From contig VWZP01008546.1 in assembly GCA_013396995.1 (NCBI GenBank), positions 64,693-128,692 of the forward strand: a stretch of 64,000 nucleotides of DNA. The letters run 5' to 3'. Source of the DNA: Dicaeum eximium. Taxonomy: Eukaryota > Chordata > Aves > Passeriformes > Dicaeidae. This document shows, one piece after another, positions 36,001 to 43,718 of the stretch; the stretch's first letter is position 1; each line of letters opens with the position of its first letter. Made by a program: the position numbers and the translations under genes. The notes below the pieces were generated by a model. It saw nothing but the letters and a program-made list of their open reading frames with translations, was not told the DNA's origin and did no database searches.

Positions 36001-36710
36001 TGTCAGGGTGACAAGCAATGAAAGGCAACAACAGGGCTGCTAAACCAGCATGAAAGCTGTAGATGCCGCAGGGTAGGAGTTGATGTCTTGCACTTGTCAC
36101 CTGGGGATATTGCTGAAGTTTTCATTTACATAGTCCAAGGCCTTCCCGGCTGAGCGCGCTCGGCAACATCGTGTGGGGACCCTGCCCAAGCGCCACTGCT
36201 CTCTCCGAGGGGACTTTCGGGTGCGTTCACCACGACGACCCCGCCAGGAACCGGGATTTTTCAGCCCTGTCACCCCCACCCCGCCACGGCTGCCAAGAGG
36301 CCGGCGAAGCGCGGAGCCCACGGCCACCCCTGGCGCGCCGCAGGCCCGCACCGGGCACCGCTTTCCTGCTCCCCAGAACCGGCCGCCGGTCCCGCNNNNN
36401 NNNNNNNNNNNNNNNNNNNNNNNNNNNNNNNNNNNCGCCGGGGCGCTGCCCGCGTACCTGGCTGCGGCGGCGCCGCAGGGGATGGTGCAGGGGAGCTCTC
36501 CGGCAGCCTGCGCCCCTTCTGGGTCTCCCTCCTGCCGCCGCCCGCCCGGCCGCCGGGCACGGCTCGCTTGGCGGCGGCCGCCGCCTCGTCGCGTTTCTTC
36601 TTCTGCTGCTGGCGGCGTTCGGCCTCGCGCAGGACGTCGAACGGGTCCGACTCGTCGTCCAGGAGCTGGTAGAAGCGATTGGCGACGGAGCACCCGAAGT
36701 TCTCCTGCAT
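14958..36710 (-). CDS. HABP4: HABP4, hyaluronan-binding protein 4 (Ki-1/57), complete coding sequence in 8 exons
   Basis: RNA-binding protein of the SERBP1/HABP4 family. It shuttles between nucleus and cytoplasm, is linked to mRNA metabolism, and is known to bind translationally inactive ribosomes with eEF2. Coding exons in transcript order: 36710-36458, 25765-25618, 24804-24643, 24471-24400, 22641-22558, 17969-17801, 16224-16048, 15014-14958. All phases fit, giving 1122 nt and 373 residues (human about 413). Residues 1-27 carry the family N-terminus (MQENFGCSVANRFYQLL, then DDESDPFDVL). An RG/RGG box lies at about 146-163, the family motif MTLDEWKNLQ is in exon 6, a second RG box is at about 329-344, and the C-terminus is DDPEDFPALA. 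The ATG at 36710 is the only in-frame ATG at the 5' end. Human has about 15 residues more upstream, which may be lost at the N at 36715. SERBP1 is excluded by the KAVVIHKSKY..D and SHVFRKP context and by synteny. Confidence 0.96.
15015..16047 (-). other. HABP4: HABP4 intron 7
   Basis: AT-rich, with an A/C-rich low-complexity stretch next to the donor (about 15985-16040). No other feature seen. Confidence 0.85.
16048..16224 (-). CDS. HABP4: HABP4 coding exon 7
   Basis: 177 nt, exactly 59 codons, phase 0 at both ends. It encodes SHVFRKPVNDITSQLDINFG followed by the C-terminal RG box. An open frame continues past the donor GTAATG at 16047, but that continuation is intronic. Confidence 0.95.
16225..17800 (-). 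other. HABP4: HABP4 intron 6
   Basis: Nothing recognised apart from splice signals. Confidence 0.85.
17801..17969 (-). CDS. HABP4: HABP4 coding exon 6
   Basis: 169 nt, 56 complete codons. It contains EMTLDEWKNLQQ, RPKPEFNIRKPE and SKAVVIHKSKYSDD, near-invariant in HABP4. Acceptor AAACTTCTAG, donor GTAAGT. Confidence 0.96.
17970..22557 (-). other. HABP4: HABP4 intron 5
   Basis: 4.6-kb AT-rich intron. I did not recognise any repeat family or coding segment. Confidence 0.8.
22558..22641 (-). CDS. HABP4: HABP4 coding exon 5
   Basis: 84 nt, 27 complete codons, acidic: GMEQTASMEETMEAPEQPG to RLS. Acceptor CTGTTTTAG, donor GTACAG at 22557-22552. Phase (1 in, 2 out) matches both neighbours. This is the least conserved part of the protein. 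Confidence 0.88.
22936..22959. repeat. Short perfect inverted repeat
   Basis: GAATACTAAT, four-base loop CATT, ATTAGTATTC. Confidence 0.8.
23582..23599. repeat. 18-bp perfect AT palindrome
   Basis: AAAATAAAA directly followed by TTTTATTTT, in an AT-rich stretch of HABP4 intron 4. The second half also provides a chance AATAAA on -. Confidence 0.8.
24400..24471 (-). CDS. HABP4: HABP4 coding exon 4
   Basis: 72 nt, 23 complete codons reading GVRADDKRGGSGARN to MKDDM. The intron to exon 3 is only 171 bp (24472-24642). Donor GTATGT. Confidence 0.93.
24643..24804 (-). CDS. HABP4: HABP4 coding exon 3 (RG/RGG box)
   Basis: 162 nt, 53 complete codons. It starts PVERLDYERPIRGRGGGRG and holds the central RG/RGG-rich RNA-binding, arginine-methylatable box, then FDGFDQRRKRE. 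Donor GTAAGT. Confidence 0.95.
24805..25617 (-). other. HABP4: HABP4 intron 2
   Basis: 813 bp. No other feature seen. Confidence 0.85.
25618..25765 (-). CDS. HABP4: HABP4 coding exon 2
   Basis: 148 nt: two bases completing a Gly codon, 48 codons (PKRIPRQGEQQGFSNRG to RQVEFSVE) and two spare bases. Acceptor TTTTTGTAG, donor GTATGT. The segment SFREYRPYG..RQVEF is family-typical. Confidence 0.95.
27523..27580. repeat. 25-nt-arm fold-back inverted repeat
   Basis: Left arm 27523-27547 and right arm 27556-27580 are complementary with one A-A mismatch: 5 bp (CTGAT/ATCAG), the mismatch, then 19 perfect pairs (GCCAATGAGAGGATCAAAA). The loop is 8 nt (27548-27555). Transcribed inside HABP4 intron 1. 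Confidence 0.9.
29776..29885. repeat. A/C-rich low-complexity tract
   Basis: Repeated AAACAAAC, AACAATCAAA and CCACC units, almost without G or T on +. The hydrophobic low-complexity frames on - are shadows of it. Confidence 0.85.
30423..31314 (+). pseudogene. Endogenous retrovirus internal remnant with RNase H-like segment
   Basis: Decayed 3' part of a retroviral internal region on +. The open segment 30423-30602 (60 codons, then TGA) resembles the start of a retroviral pol RNase H domain, with a PLE..D/LFT-x-GSS-like opening and a following GYALV and Ala-Gln-rich helix. The usual first catalytic Asp is Asn, and the position of the usual catalytic Glu is Lys. Further stops follow, and no env-like frame is visible. 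Near the right end, a purine-rich tract AAAAACAAAGGGAGGA directly precedes the LTR and looks like a polypurine tract. A gammaretrovirus-like (class I) assignment is an inference from the motif. The left boundary is uncertain, because no 5' LTR, gag or RT was found. Confidence 0.65.
31315..31839 (+). mobile_element. 3' LTR of the endogenous retrovirus
   Basis: 525 bp starting TGTTGTATACTG right after the polypurine tract and ending ACTTACA (TGT..ACA ends). It has an internal TATAAAA near 31668 and a downstream ATTAATGTT / GGATAAACTT region as candidate 3' processing sequence. It is on the antisense strand of HABP4 intron 1. The 5' partner LTR was not found. Confidence 0.7.
33437..33905 (+). 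mobile_element. CR1 LINE fragment
   Basis: Diverged CR1 3' region: AATGGCCTGGAGGGGTCCA, GGCTGTGAAAGGCTGGTGAA, CAAGGTTGGACTAGACTATCC-like wording without the final ATTCTATGATT units. 5'-truncated, as is usual for CR1. Confidence 0.75.
36396..36435. other. Assembly gap (40 N)
   Basis: Run of N just inside HABP4 intron 1, 22 bp beyond the exon-1 donor. The coding sequence is not interrupted. Confidence 0.98.
36458..36710 (-). CDS. HABP4: HABP4 coding exon 1
   Basis: 253 nt, 84 codons plus one base. It starts with ATG at 36710-36708; the donor GTACGCG begins at 36457. It encodes the conserved N-terminal ribosome/partner-binding motif, a Gln/Lys/Arg run and an Ala run, then a Pro/Ala-rich linker. 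Very high GC. Confidence 0.95.
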
Positions 36711-36714
36711 GACG

Positions 36715-36739
36715 NCCCACCGCCGCCGCCGCCGCCACC
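36715..36739 (-). repeat. HABP4: CGG triplet repeat with an N in the HABP4 5' UTR
   Basis: (GCC)n on +, read as (GGC)n in the HABP4 transcript. About six repeat units with one interruption end next to a single N at 36715, 5 bp from the start codon. Confidence 0.85.
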
Positions 36740-37460
36740 GCCTATAAGTGCGGCCGAGCCCGCCCACCGCCTGCACGCGCGGCCGGCGAGTAACAGAGCA
36801 GCCAATCCCGGCACCAGGCTCTGCCCGGCCCCGCCCCTATTGCCCAGCTGCGGCCAATTACCGTGCAGCGGCGGAGCTGTCAATCACACCAGTTGACCAA
36901 TACGGTGCGCCGCTCTGTTATTCATATGTGCCACCACGGCCTCGGAGGTGGCAGAGGTGTCCCCGCGCCCGGCGCTCTTCGGGCACGGCGGGCGGGACCC
37001 GTCCCGTCTGGGGACACTCCCTAGCAGCAAGCGCTTCAAAAGTGGTGCCATCGCACAGCGGTGTCGCCACGGGTCTTTTGGTACAACCCACATCCTCTAA
37101 CAAGTGACACGAACGAAAGAGGCGCTCGCTACACCGGGAGCTCCCAAGGGTAGCTCCGCTGTAGGCGGCGGGCACACTTCATAAAGTAGCCTGGTGTAAC
37201 CACAGAGTGTCTGAAACGCGCCCTTCTAGCGAGAAAAGCGGCGGTGTTCAGGGGGGCAGGCAGCTCGGCGGTGCCCCCGCGGGTGGCAGTGCCAGCACGG
37301 AGGGAGCGGGCGGGAGTCACGGTGTACCGGGCAGAGCTGCTCCGTGCGGCCACCGCTGCCTCCGCGGCCGCCACCGAGCCCCACCGCGACAGATCTTAGT
37401 GCAGCGCACCTGCAGGAGCCCTGCCAGCCGCTCACAGTTCTGTGCTTTTGCTGTCTCAAA

Positions 37461-38810
37461 ATAAAAATGTCTCAGTAAGTATGACCAACAGCGACATGCC
37501 TGGAGACTCATCAAGGCTTCTCTCCGCAGAGGACGGGCGCCTGGGCAGGCGAAATATCAGCGCCTCTTTTATCAGCCACCATAACAACAATCACAGCCAC
37601 AATTGCCCAAAGAATGGCGATTGCAGTTTTGATTTCTGCGACTGAGACTCTCTTTATTCTGATCGTTCATGTGAAACTAACACTCCCTCTATCACAACTT
37701 CACTGTATATGCCACCTTCTTTTGAAATGAATTTTATCCTTATTACAGTAACTCGAAACAGTATTAGAATTCTTGTTATGTTTAAAAAGGCAGGATTAAA
37801 GACAGTCCTGTTCTCTTGTCATTTTGCGGTGCTGATAAGTCTGTGCATGCCATCGTAAAACAAAATATGGTGTATCCTCTACAGATTATTCCAAGCCTTG
37901 AACATAGTCATTGCATCTCTCCTGGCTTTCATGTAGACCCACTTTTGCAGGGGATGCTTACTGCAGAATAAAACTAATTTAATTTGACTGAGCGCCCTTT
38001 CAAGTTTCAATTTCATTCAAGAGATCACAAACTGTTTTGCATGGAATTAATGACAGTAAGTTCAGGCAATTATCTGCTCGCAAAGAGCTTTACAAAATCC
38101 TAGTAGCTGAGTCAAATCTCTCAGGCTCTGAAATGCTTCAAATTAAAAGCAGAAAAATTTAAGTCAACAAAGGAAAAATATCGTTACTTCTGCACAGTTC
38201 TTATGTTGGAAAATGTAGCTACCCACAATTAACAAAAATTCATGAAGCAATTTTCAATAATATGATAAAGTAATAAAATAATGTATAAGAATCTTCACTT
38301 AGATCAACTGTACTTTCCTCTGGATTGTTGGTTTATTTTGTAGAAGATGGAACTTCTTGTGTTTTCAGTGCTCATGGTTTGAGCTAGAACAGAGAGATTT
38401 AGGCACAGCTCCCCAGCAATTCCAATTGACTAAAATTGACTACATGAAGTCTTAAGCCAAAAAGAGAGCTGCATCACCAAAGACAGACATGCTTATAGAG
38501 GAATACACCCCATGCTGAGAGCTTTGTGTGTGAGCTGGACATTGTGCCCCGGATTGCAGGAAAGGGCTGGAGCCCCATCACATGAGCCATAAGCAAGCAC
38601 TGACCTGCTGCTCACAAAGGGCACAGGGACCTGTGGGGCTAGCTGGCAGGTGTGGGGTGGCCAGTCACCTACAGACTCTGCAGGACCCAATGAGCAAGGA
38701 GAGGACCTCAGCCAAAACATCACCACTGGACTAAGAAGCAAGGGGCATGAAGGGTGGCACATAGATTGCAAAGGTGTAAAAGCCCAAAGATTGCTTAGAA
38801 ACAGCATGTG
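37461..38810. other. Intergenic, HABP4-ZNF367 divergent interval (left part)
   Basis: AT-rich after the CpG island to about 38480. From about 38510 the composition becomes richer in GC and may already belong to the retroelement annotated next. No gene recognised. Confidence 0.6.
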
Positions 38811-39405
38811 TTGCTAATGAGTCATGGCCTGAAGATCAAAATATTTCCAGGAACTCAGCATCCGGGACACTGCTATGGGACACATGAGGTTGAAATGGCA
38901 AAGAAAGCCTTTCTGACAGCGTGAAGACACTGGGCACAGAGATTCCAGTGACCCATCAGGTCACTGGAACCACCAAAGAAAGCCAGTCAAGACACATCCC
39001 CCTCCCCTGGAGGGCAAAGCTCCCAGGTGATAACCACTGTTGTTAGGGTGAGGAAAAAGGCTTCTCCCAGCATGCCTTGCTGTGACATGCAGATTTAATG
39101 TATTCCATTGGCCCTTCCCCATCACTCCACCCCTGTGCCCTCATCCCATTGGTCCTGGTGTTCTGTCCCACCCCTCAAAATCCCTATATAAACCCCTGCT
39201 CTCTGAGCTCTAACGGGACCCTTTGCAGGAAAAAGCTGCAAATAACCTTTCTGCAGAACTTCGTACAAAGGCCTTGTGTTTCCTTCTGTGTCACCTGTGT
39301 TGCAGAAGAGCTGAAATCATGGCATGAGCACAGATGTGCCTGTGCCCCTGAGGTGATTTTTTGAAAATTTTCTCAGGAAGGTCACAGCGGTCTGAACAAC
39401 ACTCA
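38811..39405 (+). mobile_element. LTR-like retroelement fragment
   Basis: Looks like a retroviral LTR: ends TGTTG..CAACA, a core promoter CCCTATATAAACCCC at about 39180, a GAGCTCT start-region motif, then CTGCAAATAACC as a weak poly(A)-signal region. No internal retroviral genes flank it, so it would be a solo LTR. I could not find a clean target-site duplication, so the ends are uncertain and the left part may extend to about 38513. Confidence 0.5.
38943..38969. repeat. 11-bp perfect inverted repeat
   Basis: TTCCAGTGACC, loop CATCA, GGTCACTGGAA, inside the LTR-like element. Confidence 0.85.
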
Positions 39406-39977
39406 CCATGACAGCCACCCACTGAATGTGATTCCTGGAGTGGAATCTGAATGCTCAGACACGAAATCTGGAAAATTGAAAAATGCACTAATAAAGACTT
39501 AGATAAAAGACAGTTTTACCATTGCTAAGGTTTTATATAAGTCCATATTATAACATAATAACAATGAAGTTACATGCAGTGTGACTGTTTGCTATTACCT
39601 ACATAAAGGCCATAATCTAAAGTGCATGCTTTAAAAATGTAGAACACATCTCTTCATCTTTGTTTGTCATGTTTTGTTATGTTTCAGAGTTAGTTGGTTT
39701 TATTTCTGAAAGAGATTACTATCCTCCAACTCCATAATTGTCATTTCCATCTCGAGTCTACCTAGCTAGATAGAGCACAGGTTATTTTTCCTGCTTTCTC
39801 TTGAATCCTTGCTCCCTATCCTTGTACAATTCCTGTCTTATGTCATGTGTGATAAAAGGTACGCTTTGTTGTAATACGCAGGATTTGATCTGACTGTAGG
39901 TTGTATCATGTTTCATTAATTTGGTCTTTAACTCTCAGAGAACTTGTTTCTACACTAAAACATTAATGTTTTAATGC

Positions 39978-40999
39978 ACTGAATTGGGTTTGCAATGGCA
40001 AGCTTTGGAGGGGGGAGGGCGACAGGGGTGGCTTCTGCGAGAAGCTGCTGGGAGCTTCCTCTATGTCTGTCAGAACCAATCCCTGGTGGCTCCAAAGACA
40101 GAACTGCTGCTGGCCAAGGCTGGGCCAGTCAGAAATGGTGTTAACACTCCTGTGATAACATTTAAGATGACAGAAGAAAAAGTTATTGTGCAGATGTAAT
40201 TGTGGCCAGAGAAGAGAGTGAGAACACATGAGTGGAACAACTCTGCAGCACCAAGGCCACTGGAGAAGGAGGAGGAGGAGGAGGAGGAGGTGCTCGAGGC
40301 ACCAGAGCTGAGATTCCCCTGCAGCCCATGGTATGGCCCATGGCGAGGCAGCTGTGCCCCTGCAGCCCATGGAGGTCCATGGGGATGCAGAGATCCACCT
40401 GCAGCCCATGGAGCAGACCCAGGCTGGAGCAGGTGGATGCACAGAGGAGCCTGTGAGCCCAAGGGAGGCCCCATGCTGGAGCAGCCTGTCCTTGGAGGAC
40501 TGCACCCTATGGAAGAGTGACCCAGGCTGCAGCAGTTTTGGGAGGACTGTGGCCCATGGGATGGACTCACATTGGAGAAGTTCATGGGGAGCTGTCTCCT
40601 GTGGGAGGGACCCCAGGGTGCAGCAGGGAAACACCTCCCCTCCCTGAGCAGCAGGAGAAACCTTGGGTGATGATCTGACCATAACCCCCATTCCCTGTCT
40701 CCCTGCACTGCTGGGGTAGGAGATACAGCTGGAAGAAGGAAGGGCTGGCAGGAAGCTGTTTTTGAGGGCTTATTTTACTTTCTCATTATCCTGCTCTGAT
40801 TTTGTCAGTAATAAATTCACTCCATATCTCTAAGTTGAGGGTGTTTTGCCCATGATGTTATTTGGTGAGTGCTCTCTCCCAGTTCTTATCTCCCCCCATG
40901 AACCTTTCATTAAAATTTCTTTCCTCTGTCCAGCTGCAGAGGGAAGTGATAGAGGCTTTGGTGGGTGTCTGGCATCTAGCCAGGGTCAAACCACAACAC
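39978..40999 (+). mobile_element. Solo LTR of a songbird endogenous retrovirus family
   Basis: Recognised as a family common in passerine genomes. It opens TGAATTGGGTTTGCAATGGC, continues GTGGCTTCTGCGAGAAGCTG, and has a (GGA)n stretch and repeated CTGCAGCCCATGG units. It then carries TCATTATCCTGCTCTGATTT, AATAAATTCACTCC as poly(A) signal and the terminus CAGGGTCAAACCACAACA. The family assignment rests on memory of the consensus. The 242-, 212- and 106-codon frames within it are not genes. The left end is approximate. Confidence 0.75.
40267..40290 (+). repeat. (GGA)8 microsatellite
   Basis: Pure GGA run inside the solo LTR. Confidence 0.9.
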
Positions 41000-42384
41000 A
41001 CATTAAGCTAGTAGCATAGCATTAAAATACTATGGAAAGGAAACATTTAATATTGCTAAGACACTCCAGTTCAGATGATTACTTTAGAACTGGTCTTACA
41101 TGTTACATGAACTATTTTAATAATATATCACAATACCTATGACTGTGTACTGAAAAGCAGTGTGTTTTAAGCCCTTTAGGCCAGGTACATTCCAAATGCA
41201 CATTTTCTCTTCCAGTGGCAGGATCTGGAGAAAAAGTTCATTTCTCCTTGGTTGTGGCTATTGCAACATGAAACACTATTGTTCAGAACAGTTAAAATAT
41301 CAGATGGGATATCAACTAACTTCTTCCTTCTCTTGTGTTGCCTCCATTAACAAAATTCTATTAGTTGGCATTAGAAAAATTTACAAGATCCACGTAAAGA
41401 AGTGAATCTGCTGCCAGGCCCTTGAAAGTCATCACCAAACATAATGTATACATTGGGGCAGCATAGGTTAAATATGGAGATATTCAGCTGCTTACAATGC
41501 ACTGCACCATTCCAAATATCTACAGTTCTGTATACCAGCTCAGAATGTTAGTTCCATCCATCACTGGAGTTCTTTAGCAGCTACATGTACTATCTGAAGC
41601 ATTAGGCATGTAGTTTTGGGAAGTTATGAAGAGTATTTGCAGTTTGGTTTTGGGGTGCAATTATTTTAACATGAGTAATTTTTTCCCTTTTTTTTTTAAA
41701 TTTTAAAGTAGATTTTAACATATTTTTTCTGTATTACTACTCCTCTACAACACCATTATATTACCAGAACTATTTACCACTTTAAGGGCCAAAGGTTTTT
41801 AAGGGGGTCAGATCCAAGCGTGTGAAAATCTATTTGCTCATTTTGGAAACAAATGTTACAAGCTGCAGCATTTTCTTTCTGGCCTGGTAAGCAAGACCTG
41901 ACCTGGCATCGTAATGGTAGGACTTGGACATGTAACACTGACTTTGAGAAGCTGGGATAGCATAACAGTGAACACTAATTTGCCTAAGCAAACATTTGAG
42001 GATTTTTAGTTAGTTTAAAAGAGCAATCGAGGCAAACTCAACTACAATTCATAATGAAAGGGCTGCTGATCTCAGGATGGATAAGGAATGCTGCAGCCCT
42101 GTATTACAGCCTGTATTACATTGGAAGAACTGGTAGGCTTTCCCCGTTATCCAAAAGGGTATTAGTCAGTAGTTGTATATTGCAAATCTGCTCTTCCCTG
42201 CACTTTCCTGTTTCTATCAGTCGTGATGTTTGCCAACACTCTTACAAGGCAGCAGTCTGCAGCATACAAACTGTGAACAAAATAGATCTGGGGAAAAAAC
42301 CTCACCGTTTTAACAGCTTTGTGCTCCTGGTACCGACCTCAAAATTTATTTACTAATGTAATAAATCCAAGTTATGTTCTTTGG
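41000..42384. other. Intergenic, upstream of the ZNF367 promoter
   Basis: AT-rich single-copy-looking sequence; no gene, RNA or repeat recognised. Confidence 0.65.
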
Positions 42385-42610
42385 CCGAAGCAGCCTCACG
42401 TTGAGGTGAAACTTCTGACGTTTAAATTCTCTACCACACTCAATGTAAAGAAGCTGCTCCTCATGTTGAGGTGAAGCTTCTTGTGTTTCAGTTTAGGGCC
42501 ACTGTTCCTCGTCCTATCGCGAGCTACCACTGGATAAATTCTGGCACCATCCTCTTAAAACACCACCTGCCTTAAGAACCTCCTAAAATTCCCGAGCCAA
42601 GGGCCGTGAC
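42385..42610 (-). mobile_element. CR1 LINE fragment
   Basis: Reads on - as a CR1 interior/3' segment; on + it shows CCTCACGTTGAGGTGAAAC, then GTTCCTCGTCCTATCGC and ACCACTGGATAAATTCTGGC. A CTCATGTTGAGGTGAAGCTT near-duplicate within it suggests a small internal duplication or two nested copies. Confidence 0.65.
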
Positions 42611-42639
42611 AACGCCTCCTACCCACTTCTCACAGCCCC

Positions 42640-43718
42640 GGGACCGGTGCACGTAGCTGTACAGCTACCAGCGCCCTACTGCCACGGGCACCGCTGCTAG
42701 ACGGGGCGTCTCCCCGGCCGGCCCCGCCAGCGCCATAACGGCCGCGCCGTCCGGACCCCGCCCGCCCTACGATCCCCGCGGAGGCGGCGGCACCTAATGG
42801 GGAGGGTCCCTCCCAGGCCGCAAGTTCGCTCCCGGGTCTGTCCGCCGCTGAGGGCAGGGCCCGGGCAGGGGAAAGGAAAGAGAACCCCCCCGCCCAGGGA
42901 AGGGAAGCCACCACCCGCCGTCCCACCGCCAGGCGACCCCTTTGAGCCGCCGGGCGCGCCAACTCCGCTGCGCTGCCATGGGATTGGCCCGCGCAGCCCG
43001 CCCACAGCCGCAGCGCGCCAAACCTGCCCGGGCGCACCACCCCTGCCTGCCCCCGCCCCCGCGCGGCGGGCCAATCAACGCCTCCTCCGGGGCCGTGAGC
43101 CCGACTTCTGCCCAATAGGATGGCAGCATCCGCACGGCCTCGCCCCCTGGCCCCGCCCCTAGGGGCGCGGCCGCCGACTTTCCCGCCCAGCGGTTGGCCG
43201 GCGGGAACAGACTCCCCGTGACACTCGCGCCGGGCCGGGTGATTGGCTGCGCTCGGGCGCGAAACGTAACGCGGGAAAACCTGGGGCTCGGCCCGGGCAG
43301 CGAGCGCGGAGGTATCGCTGCGGCGGCGGCGGCTCCTCCTCGGGCATCGCCGGGACTGGGGCTGCCAGCGGGGCTGGCTTCGCTTCGGAAAGGTGCGGGG
43401 ACGCTGTGACTGCTTCTCTCTGGCCGTTGCNCCGTTATCAAAACCACCCCGATCAAACCCTCCTCGGGGGGTAGCGCCGGCGAGGAGCCGATGCCCGTCC
43501 CGCCCGTCCCCACCAGCCCCGGCTTCAGCGACTTCATGGTCTACCCCTGGCGCTGGGGCGAGAACGCGCACAACGTGACCCTCAGCCCCGGCGGCGGCGA
43601 CAGCACCGCCGGCCCGTCAGCCCTGCCGGCGCCCCGCGGGGGAGCGGGCCGGGTCCCCGGCGATGACGAGGAGAAGGCGGCGAGCCCGGGGAGCGGCGGC
43701 CGGCACCGGCACCTGAAG
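42640..43718 (+). promoter_or_regulatory. ZNF367: ZNF367 CpG-island promoter with CCAAT and E2F-like sites
   Basis: Dense CpG island. CCAAT boxes lie at 42983-42987 (as ATTGG), 43071-43075, 43112-43116 and 43242-43246 (as ATTGG), spaced 37-126 bp apart. E2F-like elements are TTTCCCGCCC at 43179-43188 and GCGGGAAA at 43271-43278. There is no TATA box. This is the grammar of a cell-cycle promoter bound by NF-Y and E2F; occupancy is inference. The long - strand frame at 42630-43571 is a GC artefact. Confidence 0.7.
43431..43718 (+). CDS. ZNF367: ZNF367 coding exon 1 (partial)
   Basis: Begins at an N (43431) completing an undefined codon, then GTT ATC AAA. Phase 0 at donor GTGAGC (43719). An in-frame TGA at 43407-43409 and the absence of ATG before the N show that the true start is not present. 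Confidence 0.93.

Larger units (their letters stand above)
25766..36457 (-). other. HABP4: HABP4 intron 1
   Basis: 10.7-kb first intron. It holds a fold-back repeat (27523-27580), an A/C-rich tract (29776-29885), an endogenous retrovirus remnant with its LTR (30423-31839), a CR1 (33437-33905) and an assembly gap (36396-36435). The remaining stretches show nothing I can name. Confidence 0.85.
36150..37460 (-). promoter_or_regulatory. HABP4: HABP4 CpG-island promoter
   Basis: Sharp rise in GC and CpG around exon 1. CCAAT boxes on + at 36802-36806, 36854-36858 and 36897-36901 lie 90-190 bp upstream of the ATG, and a CTTATAGG element (- strand, about 36740) sits about 30 bp upstream. The island continues to about 37460. 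Overlapping GC-rich frames on both strands are compositional. Confidence 0.75.

Noticed and set aside
36097..36896. Several frames of 170-240 codons on both strands around HABP4 exon 1
   Set aside because: They run through an N gap and GC-rich sequence. Only the frame starting at 36710 on - matches a protein family and splices correctly.
39963..40708. 212- and 242-codon frames on -, and + frames of about 100 codons
   Set aside because: They lie in a solo LTR with GGA and CTGCAGCCCATGG repeats. The translation is low complexity without a domain.
42630..43571. 313-codon frame on - over the ZNF367 promoter
   Set aside because: Compositional frame in a CpG island, rich in Gly/Arg/Ala/Pro with no domain. 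It overlaps the real + strand exon 1 and contains an N.
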